Below are positions 1 to 6,173 of a stretch of DNA of 6,674 bases, one piece after another. The notes under the pieces were generated by a model. That model saw nothing but the letters and a program-made list of their open reading frames with translations. It made no database searches and had not been told where the DNA came from. The DNA lies in contig CALKVD010000121.1 in the NCBI GenBank assembly GCA_937996615.1, positions 1 to 6,674 of the forward strand, given 5' to 3'. How positions within the stretch are numbered: position 1 is the first letter of the stretch; each line of letters opens with the position of its first letter. Position numbers and translations under genes: made by a program. The stretch comes from an uncultured Rickettsiales bacterium. GTDB lineage: Bacteria; Pseudomonadota; Alphaproteobacteria; Rickettsiales; Midichloriaceae.

Positions 1-11
1 ACGAAAGATTT

Positions 12-485
12 ATGCAAGCAGCAAAATCGCTTTGTCGTGAATATTGTCGCTATTTATGGTCTGGGGTTAGAAATTCAACCACCCAAGATCAAAAAGACAA
101 AATTCAAGACCAAAGCTGGTGCAGTCAATTTGTAACACGATGGGAGAGGCTTAAACCTATTTTGACCAAAATTTTCCAAACTTTTCATATAGATGATAGG
201 ATGAATATCTATAATGATACAATAAAAAAGCTAAGTAAATGTGATATGGTTGAGTACAATCAAAGGTTGTGGCTTGATGCGGCGACATATAGTTTTAAAC
301 CAGAATCTAAGATATCGGGATCTGGACTTCTGTCTTTGTCTGTACAAACCTTGATGTGGCGGGATCGCTACTATAAGCATAGCGACTGGTATAAGTTTCA
401 ATCTGCAGCAGGGGGACATGTAAAATGTTTGTGGCCATTAATTAACAAAAAGCTCAAGTTGGTTTTGAAAAGTCGGAGTTGCTGA
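12..485 (+). CDS. Orphan Trp-rich basic protein, unknown function, possibly 5'-truncated
   Basis: This 157-codon frame ends in TGA at 483-485. I do not recognise its family. The predicted protein is soluble-looking and basic, with no signal peptide or membrane helix. It is unusually rich in aromatic residues: seven tryptophans, in contexts such as YLWSG, RLWLD and LMWRD, plus many Tyr and Phe, and about seven cysteines. The frame stays open upstream of the ATG to the window edge (codons Glu-Arg-Phe), so the visible part may be the C-terminal end of a longer protein or of a gene remnant. There is no clear Shine-Dalgarno before the ATG at 12, which also favours an upstream start. It is convergent with the secreted-protein gene, with 63 bases between the stop codons. 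No overlapping frame on either strand looks more protein-like, so I treat it as probably coding. A decayed gene is a real alternative. Confidence 0.5.
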   Translation: MQAAKSLCREYCRYLWSGVRNSTTQDQKDKIQDQSWCSQFVTRWERLKPILTKIFQTFHIDDRMNIYNDTIKKLSKCDMVEYNQRLWLDAATYSFKPESKISGSGLLSLSVQTLMWRDRYYKHSDWYKFQSAAGGHVKCLWPLINKKLKLVLKSRSC

Positions 486-548
486 GTTATGTAAGTGCGT
501 GCTATTTTGGATATTTTTGGTTATTAATGACTAAATTAATTTCATATA
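486..548. other. Convergent intergenic spacer without a clear terminator
   Basis: These 63 bases separate the stops of two converging reading frames. They are AT-rich and contain only A/T palindromes, such as AAATTAATTT at 533-542 and the paired ATTAAT copies flanking GACTAA. I see no GC-rich stem followed by a T tract on either strand, so an intrinsic terminator cannot be supported here. Confidence 0.4.
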
Positions 549-2888
549 TTATGGGATAAATTTATCATTTGTCTTATCAATAGGAACACAAACTGGATCT
601 AAAGTGTCTTCTGGTACATATATATCGCCGATACATTTCAGATCTAGAGTTGCTCTAAAGAGGGTTTTGAGAAAATTTGCTGCTTCTGGGCTTATTGCTG
701 AGGCAAGGATGGCTTCTAAAGCTTCTTTGGTTATATATCCGGTTGTTGTCATTTTTTTGAGAACGTCGCTCATCCCCTTTGCTTGATCAAATGCAGCTAG
801 GTTTTTTTTCCATTCTTCATCGGTCATATCATTTGGTCTGGTCGTCGGTATTGTATTAGGAAAGTCGTATTTAATGACATTGGAAGCTGGAATATAGCCA
901 GCTTTACAACGAACGCCACTCACAGTTTGGTTGACACTTCCTGTGTTTGGAAGAGATGCTTCATCAATGTATGGTGCAGAGACAGGGAATTTTGAGTTTT
1001 TATTACATTGCTGAGGAAGTGGAGCGCAGACATTTTGGGGTGAAAGTGGGTTTGTGGTATCACCTAGCTGGTTATTAGCGCCAGAAATTGGATCCCAGCC
1101 AGAGTAATCATTAGTGAAATTATTGGAATATAGACAAATAGAATCGGGAAGACCTGTGCTACTTCCTTTATATATGCCGGGGCATACTGCTCTGTCTACT
1201 GCTTCTTCTTTGCCAGATGTACAAAGAGGGCGGGAGCAGACAGATTTCGTTTGATCTAATTTTTGCATTGGGCAATTGTCTTTTTCGCTACAGTAGCAAG
1301 CGTTTGTGATACGTTTATTGCCAGGAACAATACCGTATATTCCAGTTGTGACTTGGCTACGTTCATAGAGGTCACAATTGCCGCAAGGTTGATTCTCACA
1401 TAGGTTGGAGATAGATGTTGTTTTGTTGATATTGATTGGCATTGTTGCTGCTTGGGTGATGATTGCTTTGAAACCCAAGTCATAGTTTTCGCCACTTTCA
1501 ATGCCGAGATTGAGATAGTTAGTGTCGATTTTATAATTCATGATTTTATTATCGCTTCCAGGAGGATTAGAATCTTTGATTGCATAATATTCAGCGAAGG
1601 CATCTTGGATGAGATTTTGTTCTCTGATTTCCCCTTCAATTTTTTGAAGCTTAGCCTTGCTATTTGGCTGGGTGATACTAGGTTGTGAGATTATAATTCC
1701 TTGATTCAAGCGACATTTTTTATCGTTTGGGCCATCAGTTAAAAGAGTACAGACTGGAATGCTTTTGGGGTCATTTCCTGGGATATCGCATTTTCTGATT
1801 TCATAACTTGCTCTTTTATCTCTAATGCAGATTGCAGAATTATCAATATCGTTACCGATAGGTTGGTTTACTTTAGCTCCTTTGATGAATAAAGGAATTG
1901 CGGTTTGGTAAGGTTGTTGGTTTTGATCAAATTTACGTTGGTATTGTGCAACCATTAGATAGTCAGAGTTTTCTGTGATTCCAGGTCTTGGAATGCAGCC
2001 AAGATTGCCGGTGCTGACATTATCTTTATACATTTCGGCGCAGATCTGGGAGCCCTGGGCGTTCATTTTGGGACAATAGGTATATTCAGCAAAGGTGAAA
2101 CAATTTTGATTGTTGATACCGGTTGCTTTAGTAAAATCATAAACCAATCTTTGCTTGCTGGCTGGAGTGATACCATTTTGTGGTACATCAAGAACGATGA
2201 CAGGGTTTTCGAACTTACTGCTATACTGATTGTAGTAAGCTGACAAAGGTTCGAGGCCGGAAACTCCACGAGGATTAACGACAGTTGGAGTTGCGGCACC
2301 AAGAACAACTTCGTTATAGATTGGTGGGCCTGGTACTGGCATAATCGGAACGCAACCCATAAAGTCAGTATCTTTGCCAATTGTGTTCCATCCGCGGGAA
2401 TAACCCTGTGCACAAACACATCCACCCCCGCCTTTATCATCGCACCTTGAAGTATCGTAATCATAATAAACACAAGCGTCGACGATTGTATTATCTTCGG
2501 TTCTTAGATTTTTTTTCTTACCGTTGCATTCTTTGCTGTTTTCTCTAGATATGTCATCATAGCTAAATGTTTTTGTTGAAGTTCGGCTATATTTATAGCA
2601 AGTGTCAGGATACCAAAAGCTGCGATCAACACAATCTTGAAACGATACAGTATATTTCGAATTGAATATATTAGTGCCAGACACCTCGATAAAAGATCGG
2701 TAATAGCCAGAGTTAGTCACATCAAAATCTGGGTTACAGTCGCGATATGGTGTTTTATTAGCATCTGTACAATGTTTGTTTAAAGCTTTTTGATCAGCAT
2801 AAATTGGATTATTAAAATTACCAATAATCAAGCAGCAAAAAAATAAAACCAGAGTGAAAAATTTTTTGCTAAATATTTTTTGTAACAT
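549..2888 (-). CDS. Large secreted cysteine-rich protein of unknown family
   Basis: This 779-residue protein begins with a good Sec signal peptide: a lysine-rich start (K4, K8, K9), a hydrophobic core at about 10-23 and a plausible cleavage site after IYA at 29-31. The two cysteines at 18-19 sit inside the core, not in a lipobox. The rest has no membrane helix but 33 cysteines, spread from C40 to C767, with clusters at 121-179, 263-298, 354-392 and 497-585. That implies an oxidising extracytoplasmic location with many disulfides. Proline/glycine-rich links occur at 181-189, and a C-terminal stretch (about 690-750) looks helical. Three modules share a C-x(3-4)-Y...C-[VI]-P pattern (159-181, 283-300, 752-769). 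It lies 74 bases downstream of tatD on the same strand. The style recalls extracytoplasmic regions of rickettsial VirB6-like proteins and TraN, but the polytopic VirB6 membrane domain is absent, so this is a weak comparison. I am sure the gene is real and exported, and unsure of its role. Confidence 0.9.
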   Translation of the reverse strand: MLQKIFSKKFFTLVLFFCCLIIGNFNNPIYADQKALNKHCTDANKTPYRDCNPDFDVTNSGYYRSFIEVSGTNIFNSKYTVSFQDCVDRSFWYPDTCYKYSRTSTKTFSYDDISRENSKECNGKKKNLRTEDNTIVDACVYYDYDTSRCDDKGGGGCVCAQGYSRGWNTIGKDTDFMGCVPIMPVPGPPIYNEVVLGAATPTVVNPRGVSGLEPLSAYYNQYSSKFENPVIVLDVPQNGITPASKQRLVYDFTKATGINNQNCFTFAEYTYCPKMNAQGSQICAEMYKDNVSTGNLGCIPRPGITENSDYLMVAQYQRKFDQNQQPYQTAIPLFIKGAKVNQPIGNDIDNSAICIRDKRASYEIRKCDIPGNDPKSIPVCTLLTDGPNDKKCRLNQGIIISQPSITQPNSKAKLQKIEGEIREQNLIQDAFAEYYAIKDSNPPGSDNKIMNYKIDTNYLNLGIESGENYDLGFKAIITQAATMPININKTTSISNLCENQPCGNCDLYERSQVTTGIYGIVPGNKRITNACYCSEKDNCPMQKLDQTKSVCSRPLCTSGKEEAVDRAVCPGIYKGSSTGLPDSICLYSNNFTNDYSGWDPISGANNQLGDTTNPLSPQNVCAPLPQQCNKNSKFPVSAPYIDEASLPNTGSVNQTVSGVRCKAGYIPASNVIKYDFPNTIPTTRPNDMTDEEWKKNLAAFDQAKGMSDVLKKMTTTGYITKEALEAILASAISPEAANFLKTLFRATLDLKCIGDIYVPEDTLDPVCVPIDKTNDKFIP

Positions 2889-2889
2889 A

Positions 2890-2896
2890 CTTCCTG
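2890..2896 (-). promoter_or_regulatory. Shine-Dalgarno before the secreted-protein gene, short spacing
   Basis: On the minus strand the bases CAGGAAG lie directly before the start codon, leaving only one base before the ATG, or three after the AGGA core. This is tighter than usual spacing. The start is nevertheless fixed by the signal peptide, which begins at this methionine, and no alternative in-frame start preserves it. Confidence 0.5.
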
Positions 2897-2921
2897 CAAA
2901 ATATTATTTGTTATATTAAAG

Positions 2922-2948
2922 TTTATAATAGAATTTTAGAATAAGCAA
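2922..2948 (-). promoter_or_regulatory. Possible weak promoter in the tatD / secreted-protein gap
   Basis: On the minus strand a TTGCTT (2948-2943) is followed after 15 bases by TATAAA (2927-2922), overlapping a TATTAT (2930-2925). The spacing is shorter than ideal and such matches are common in AT-rich DNA, so this is only a candidate for separate expression of the secreted-protein gene. Read-through from tatD is the alternative. Confidence 0.2.
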
Positions 2949-2962
2949 AAACCAAATAGCTG

Positions 2963-3778
2963 TTAAATGGAACCAGTGAAACTATTTTTAGCTTTGGTAA
3001 AAAGACGGAAAAAGTTTTGAGTTGTAGCTTCGCATATAGCGTTATATTCAACTTGGCGAAGGTTTGCGATTTGCCTGGCTACTTCGGTGACATAGGCTGG
3101 TCTGTTTGGGCGGGACCGATAAGGCACTGGCGCGAGATATGGAGAATCGGTTTCGACCAGGATTCGTTCAATAGGAATTTTCGCAAACGCATCTTGGATC
3201 ATAGTTGCATTTTTGAAAGTTACGATACCTGAAGCTGAGATATATAACCCTAAGTCAATATATTTTAGAGCGGAATTTAGATCAGAGGTGAAGCAATGGA
3301 TCACACCGGAAAACTGCTGGATTGCCATTTGCTCTTTGATGATTGCAACTGTGTCAGCTTCAGCGTCACGAGTATGGATTATCAAAGGCAAGCCAGTAAT
3401 TTGAGCAGCGCCGATATGTTCGATAAAACTTTGTTTTTGGAGTCTGATTAATTCTGGATCATTGTTATGGTAATAGTCCAGACCTGTTTCGCCGATGCCG
3501 ATAACGAGCTGGTTAGCACAGAGAGAGGCAATCTCAGACCTATCGAAAAGTTTTTCATTTTGAATTTCGCATGGGTGGGTTCCAACAGAGCAAAATAGCT
3601 GTGGCATATTGGAATTAGTTAGTTTGTTTGCAATTTTTAGAATTGTGTCAAATTCACTGATTTTGGTACAGATTGTTTGTATAGCTTCGACACCACTGCT
3701 TTTTGCTTCAAGCAAAACAGTGTCTAGGTCGTGGGATAACGAATCATAATTCAAGTGGCAATGGCTATCGATTAACAT
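2963..3778 (-). CDS. tatD: TatD-family metal-dependent DNase/hydrolase
   Basis: This 271-residue protein is close to the usual 255-265 of the TatD family, a TIM-barrel of the amidohydrolase type that binds divalent metals and acts in the cytoplasm as a 3'-5' exonuclease/DNase in DNA repair and turnover. The metal-binding set is complete and in order: the N-terminal DSHCH (H6, H8), GETGLDYY (E97), IIHTRDA (H135), VIHCFT (H161) and VETDSPYLAP (D211). The family-typical RP-x-R-P-x-Y stretch follows at 223-229. The start is well set, because the DSHCH motif at residues 4-8 needs this methionine. No Shine-Dalgarno is visible before it, only AT-rich sequence. It is transcribed away from tgt, and the secreted-protein gene follows it 74 bases downstream. 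Assignment to the family is very secure. Which paralogue (TatD, YcfH or YjjV type) is less so: the sequence looks like the YcfH-like type common in alphaproteobacteria. Confidence 0.96.
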   Translation of the reverse strand: MLIDSHCHLNYDSLSHDLDTVLLEAKSSGVEAIQTICTKISEFDTILKIANKLTNSNMPQLFCSVGTHPCEIQNEKLFDRSEIASLCANQLVIGIGETGLDYYHNNDPELIRLQKQSFIEHIGAAQITGLPLIIHTRDAEADTVAIIKEQMAIQQFSGVIHCFTSDLNSALKYIDLGLYISASGIVTFKNATMIQDAFAKIPIERILVETDSPYLAPVPYRSRPNRPAYVTEVARQIANLRQVEYNAICEATTQNFFRLFTKAKNSFTGSI

Positions 3779-3843
3779 AAATTTTAATAGGAGATTTTGA
3801 TATTTTTATTTTGAGATATTCTTACAAACCAAGATTAAAATGT

Positions 3844-3938
3844 AAATTGGTGTATATGGTATATATAGAAATGTTATCAAATTGGTTATAATTTTTTAAC
3901 TTTGAATTTATACTGATTTTTGTTACAGTGAAAATTGG
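3844..3938. repeat. Three AAATTGG copies in the tatD/tgt divergent region
   Basis: The heptamer AAATTGG occurs at 3844-3850, 3879-3885 and 3932-3938, all in the same orientation. The first two copies are extended (AAATTGGTGTATA and AAATTGGTTATA) and lie 35 bases apart start to start. They overlap or flank the candidate promoters of the two divergent genes. They may be binding sites for a regulator or chance repeats in AT-rich DNA. Confidence 0.3.
3851..3880 (-). promoter_or_regulatory. Candidate sigma-70-type promoter for tatD
   Basis: On the minus strand TTGATA (3880-3875) is followed after 18 bases by TATACA (3856-3851). Both elements match the consensus well, and they would give a leader of about 65 bases before the tatD start. 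This is a sequence match only, in very AT-rich DNA. Confidence 0.35.
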
Positions 3939-3965
3939 AATTTAGTTTATCATCCAAATTATAAT
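3935..3965 (+). promoter_or_regulatory. Candidate promoter for tgt
   Basis: TTGGAA (3935-3940) is followed after 19 bases by a perfect TATAAT (3960-3965). The spacing is long, and transcription would begin only about 14 bases before the tgt start, which fits a gene with no Shine-Dalgarno and a short leader. A second perfect TATAAT sits at 3887-3892 but lacks a good -35 box. Support is weak. Confidence 0.25.
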
Positions 3966-3985
3966 CAACAACTATCAGTATAGCA

Positions 3986-5089
3986 ATGTCTAAAACATTT
4001 AGCTTTAATATTCTAAATCAACATCAAAAAGCAAGAACTGGAGTAATCCAAACGGCTCACGGCGAAATCGAAACACCTTGTTTTATGCCAGTTGGAACCC
4101 AGGCTACAGTCAAAGCGATGACGATTGACATGATCAAAGAAACGGGAGCAGAGATTATTCTTGGGAATACCTATCACTTGATGTTAAGACCAACTGCGGA
4201 ACGGATTCAAAAACTTGGCGGGTTGCATCGTTTTATGAATTGGTCAGGGCCAATTTTGACTGATTCGGGAGGTTTTCAGATTATGTCGCTTTCGAAACTA
4301 ACGAAAATCACAATTGAGGGGGCGATGTTTAAGTCGCACTTGGACGGCCATAGGATCATTCTTACTCCTGAAAGGTCGATGGAGATTCAATATATGTTAG
4401 GAAGTGATATTACAATGGTACTCGACGAATGCATTAGTAGCCCAAGTTCATATTCCAACGCTAAAAGAGCGATGGAGTTGTCGGTTGAATGGGCTAAACG
4501 TAGTAAAAAAAGCTATCAGCAACGAGAAGGGTATGGGTTATTCGGAATTGTTCAGGGTAGTACCTACCAAGACCTGAGGCTAGAGTCTGCATATCAAACA
4601 GAACAGATAGGGTTTGACGGATATGCGATTGGTGGTTTGGCTGTTGGCGAATCGCAGGAAGTGATGTTCGAGGTTTTAGATTATACCGCAAAAGCTTTGC
4701 CACAAAACAAGCCTAGATACCTGATGGGAGTTGGTAAACCAAGCGATATAATCGGAGCTGTTTATCGCGGAATTGATATGTTCGATTGTGTGATTCCAAC
4801 AAGGTCAGGTCGAAACGGCCAAGCTTTTGTGCGGGGCGGGACGGTTAATATTCGGAACGCAAAATATGCTGAAGATCCTTTACCCCTCGACCCTTTTTGC
4901 GAATGCTACACTTGCAAAAATCACCATCGAGCATACCTGCACCATTTAACTCGGAGCAAAGAGATTTTAGGAGCAGTTCTTTTAACAAACCATAATCTAC
5001 ATTTCTATCAAGACATGATGCGATGGATTAGAGAAAGAATCAAGAATAACGATGAATTTGAATATGGACCTGAGATGATGCTTCCTTAG
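3986..5089 (+). CDS. tgt: Queuine tRNA-ribosyltransferase (tRNA-guanine transglycosylase)
   Basis: This 367-residue protein has the normal length for bacterial Tgt, which swaps guanine 34 in the anticodon of Tyr, His, Asn and Asp tRNAs for preQ1 in the cytoplasm, a step of queuosine synthesis. All key elements are visible. They are LTDSGGFQ with the general acid/base D93, VLDEC with the base-recognising D147, Q190 in GIVQG, the GGLAVGE loop at 216-222, and RGIDMFDC with the nucleophile D267. The tRNA-binding PTRSGRNGQAF follows at 271-281, and the zinc site is C305, C307, C310 and H336. Residue roles are carried over from the Zymomonas mobilis enzyme, which this sequence closely resembles. 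The ATG at 3986 gives the usual short N-terminus before the first family block. There is no visible Shine-Dalgarno. It is divergent from tatD, and no other queuosine gene is in the window. Confidence 0.98.
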   Translation: MSKTFSFNILNQHQKARTGVIQTAHGEIETPCFMPVGTQATVKAMTIDMIKETGAEIILGNTYHLMLRPTAERIQKLGGLHRFMNWSGPILTDSGGFQIMSLSKLTKITIEGAMFKSHLDGHRIILTPERSMEIQYMLGSDITMVLDECISSPSSYSNAKRAMELSVEWAKRSKKSYQQREGYGLFGIVQGSTYQDLRLESAYQTEQIGFDGYAIGGLAVGESQEVMFEVLDYTAKALPQNKPRYLMGVGKPSDIIGAVYRGIDMFDCVIPTRSGRNGQAFVRGGTVNIRNAKYAEDPLPLDPFCECYTCKNHHRAYLHHLTRSKEILGAVLLTNHNLHFYQDMMRWIRERIKNNDEFEYGPEMMLP

Positions 5090-5132
5090 ATTGTATTAAT
5101 GATATAAGTTTATTTTATTATAAAAGTAGGGA

Positions 5133-5165
5133 ATGTTAGTTTATAAGTTAAATGGTAACTAATAT
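5133..5165. repeat. Nine-base inverted repeat, loop of 15
   Basis: ATGTTAGTT (5133-5141) pairs with AACTAATAT (5157-5165) over nine positions, including one G-U pair, around a 15-base loop. It lies 43 bases after the tgt stop. No T tract follows, so it is not a typical intrinsic terminator. It could instead stabilise the tgt 3' end. Confidence 0.4.
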
Positions 5166-5187
5166 ATCGTAGTGCCACGCTATCATA
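5165..5187. repeat. Small imperfect hairpin
   Basis: TAGTG (5170-5174) pairs with CGCTA (5178-5182) around a three-base CCA loop, with one G-U pair. The stem continues after one G-U pair and one C-C mismatch for three more pairs (TAT/ATA). It directly abuts the preceding inverted repeat. Its role is unknown. Confidence 0.3.
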
Positions 5188-5226
5188 GTATAAGTAAAAT
5201 TTGCAAATGCAGCAGATCTATGTTAG

Positions 5227-5257
5227 GCTTTAACGCGAAAGCAATAATATTTTGATT
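5227..5257 (+). terminator. Weak terminator-like hairpin upstream of the ABC permease
   Basis: GCTTT (5227-5231) pairs with AAAGC (5238-5242) around a six-base loop, followed by an A/T-rich run with four consecutive T at 5250-5253. The five-pair stem and interrupted tail make it a poor terminator. It lies 138 bases after tgt and 59 before the permease, so it could serve tgt or act as a leader element for the transporter. Confidence 0.25.
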
Positions 5258-5300
5258 ATGCTACACTGATAAACCAAGTTACTAAAAATTAAATATATTT

Positions 5301-6155
5301 ATGGAATCAATATATGGAGCTTTGCAGCTAGGACTTGTGTTTGCTTTAGTGGCACTTGCTATTTTTTTGACGCTTCGGATCATAGATTTTCCTGATATGA
5401 CAGTCAACGGTAGTTTCACTCTGGGCGCAGCTGTTTCTAGCGTTTTACTACTCAACGGTTCGCACCCAATCACAGCAACTTTTGCTGCATTTGCTGCAGG
5501 TGGTATGGCGGGAATGGTCACTGCGTTTTTAAGTATATACTACCGGATCCAGCATCTGATCGCTGGTATAATCGTTATGATGGGATTATATTCGATCAAT
5601 CTTCGGATCATGGCTAAACCAAATATATCACTTTTTGACGTTGTGACGATTTTTGATATTGCACCACATATGGTAGTATTGGTCATTATTACTACTGCGA
5701 TTCTAGCTCTGTTAACTTTGTTTTTACTCAGTGAGATTGGGTTGGCGATTCGTGCTTCTGGTCATAATTCAGTTATGGGGGAAGCATATGGCTTTAACAA
5801 AAATACCACAGTAATAACAATGGTTTCGTTAAGCAACGGACTGGTTGCTTTGTCTGGCTCACTCTTTAGTCAGTTGCAAGGATTTGTTGATATCAGTATT
5901 GGTCAAGGTGTTATTATCGTTGGTTTGGCAAGTGTTATTTTGGGCGAACGTTTGGTTCGTCGTTCTAAAATTTCTGTTATTCTATTTTGTTGCGTTGTTG
6001 GCGCGATAGTATATAGACTGATTATAACAGCAGCACTTAAAGCTTCTGACTTTGGATTTTTGTCTTCCGATGTATATCTTGTGACTTCAGTTTTGATTGT
6101 ATTAGTGATGTCGATGGATAAAAAAAGAACAAGATTAAAAGAACAGAAAAAATAG
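5301..6155 (+). CDS. ABC uptake transporter permease, COG4120 type
   Basis: This 284-residue inner-membrane protein has about eight to nine hydrophobic segments (roughly 4-25, 37-52, 57-80, 84-101, 121-142, 171-190, 198-215, 223-245 and 257-271) and a basic cytoplasmic tail. It belongs to the branched-chain amino acid/ribose permease superfamily (BPD_transp_2). Within that, it fits the uncharacterized COG4120 group, by the DFPDMTVNGS stretch (29-38), the cytoplasmic loop GLAIRASGHN (147-156) and the GLASVILGE motif (208-216). Members partner with a COG1101 ATPase and a COG2984 binding protein. Characterised relatives, such as streptococcal TrpXYZ, have been linked to aromatic amino acid uptake, but the substrate here cannot be read from the sequence. 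The start gives the family-typical N-terminus (GALQLGLVFALVAL) and has no visible Shine-Dalgarno. The ATPase gene follows after 18 bases, so the two are co-transcribed. The binding protein is not upstream and may follow the ATPase. Confidence 0.92.
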   Translation: MESIYGALQLGLVFALVALAIFLTLRIIDFPDMTVNGSFTLGAAVSSVLLLNGSHPITATFAAFAAGGMAGMVTAFLSIYYRIQHLIAGIIVMMGLYSINLRIMAKPNISLFDVVTIFDIAPHMVVLVIITTAILALLTLFLLSEIGLAIRASGHNSVMGEAYGFNKNTTVITMVSLSNGLVALSGSLFSQLQGFVDISIGQGVIIVGLASVILGERLVRRSKISVILFCCVVGAIVYRLIITAALKASDFGFLSSDVYLVTSVLIVLVMSMDKKRTRLKEQKK

Positions 6156-6156
6156 C

Positions 6157-6164
6157 AGAGAGAA
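6157..6164 (+). promoter_or_regulatory. Ribosome binding site of the ABC ATPase gene
   Basis: The purine-rich AGAGAGAA lies about ten bases before the ATG at 6174, within the 18-base gap after the permease stop. It supports the chosen start and tight translational linkage of the two genes. Confidence 0.45.
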
Positions 6165-6173
6165 AAGATTAAA

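Larger units (their letters stand above)
5090..5300. other. Spacer between tgt and the ABC operon, with three inverted repeats
   Basis: These 211 bases contain no convincing gene on either strand. They are AT-rich and hold several potential hairpins, listed separately, and an A/T-only palindrome at 5113-5125. No strong promoter for the downstream ABC operon stands out: TTGCAA (5201-5206) with TAGGCT 17 bases on (5224-5229) is the best, but the -10 match is poor. No tRNA or known riboswitch fold is evident. Confidence 0.5.

Noticed and set aside
231..419. 62-codon minus-strand frame opposite the orphan gene
   Set aside because: Low-information antisense frame. The plus-strand frame is longer and open to the window edge.
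1256..1501. 81-codon minus-strand frame with several cysteines
   Set aside because: It is out of frame with the large gene on the same strand and its composition is a by-product of that gene's codons.
1452..1688. 78-codon plus-strand frame opposite the secreted-protein gene
   Set aside because: Antisense shadow with no domain and no start signal.
2063..2473. 136-codon minus-strand frame inside the secreted-protein gene
   Set aside because: It overlaps the signal-peptide gene in another frame, has no recognisable domain and no ribosome binding site, and the overlapping frame is clearly the coding one.
549..2888. Calling the secreted protein VirB6/TrbL or TraN outright
   Set aside because: The Cys/Pro style is only loosely reminiscent. 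The multi-helix VirB6 membrane domain is absent and no diagnostic TraN motif could be verified by eye.
4494..4703. 69-codon minus-strand frame opposite tgt
   Set aside because: It lies wholly inside the conserved Tgt catalytic region and is a shadow.
5113..5125. TTTTATTATAAAA palindrome after tgt as an intrinsic terminator
   Set aside because: The stem is A/T only, with no GC pairs, and would be too weak. Palindromes of this kind are expected in AT-rich DNA.
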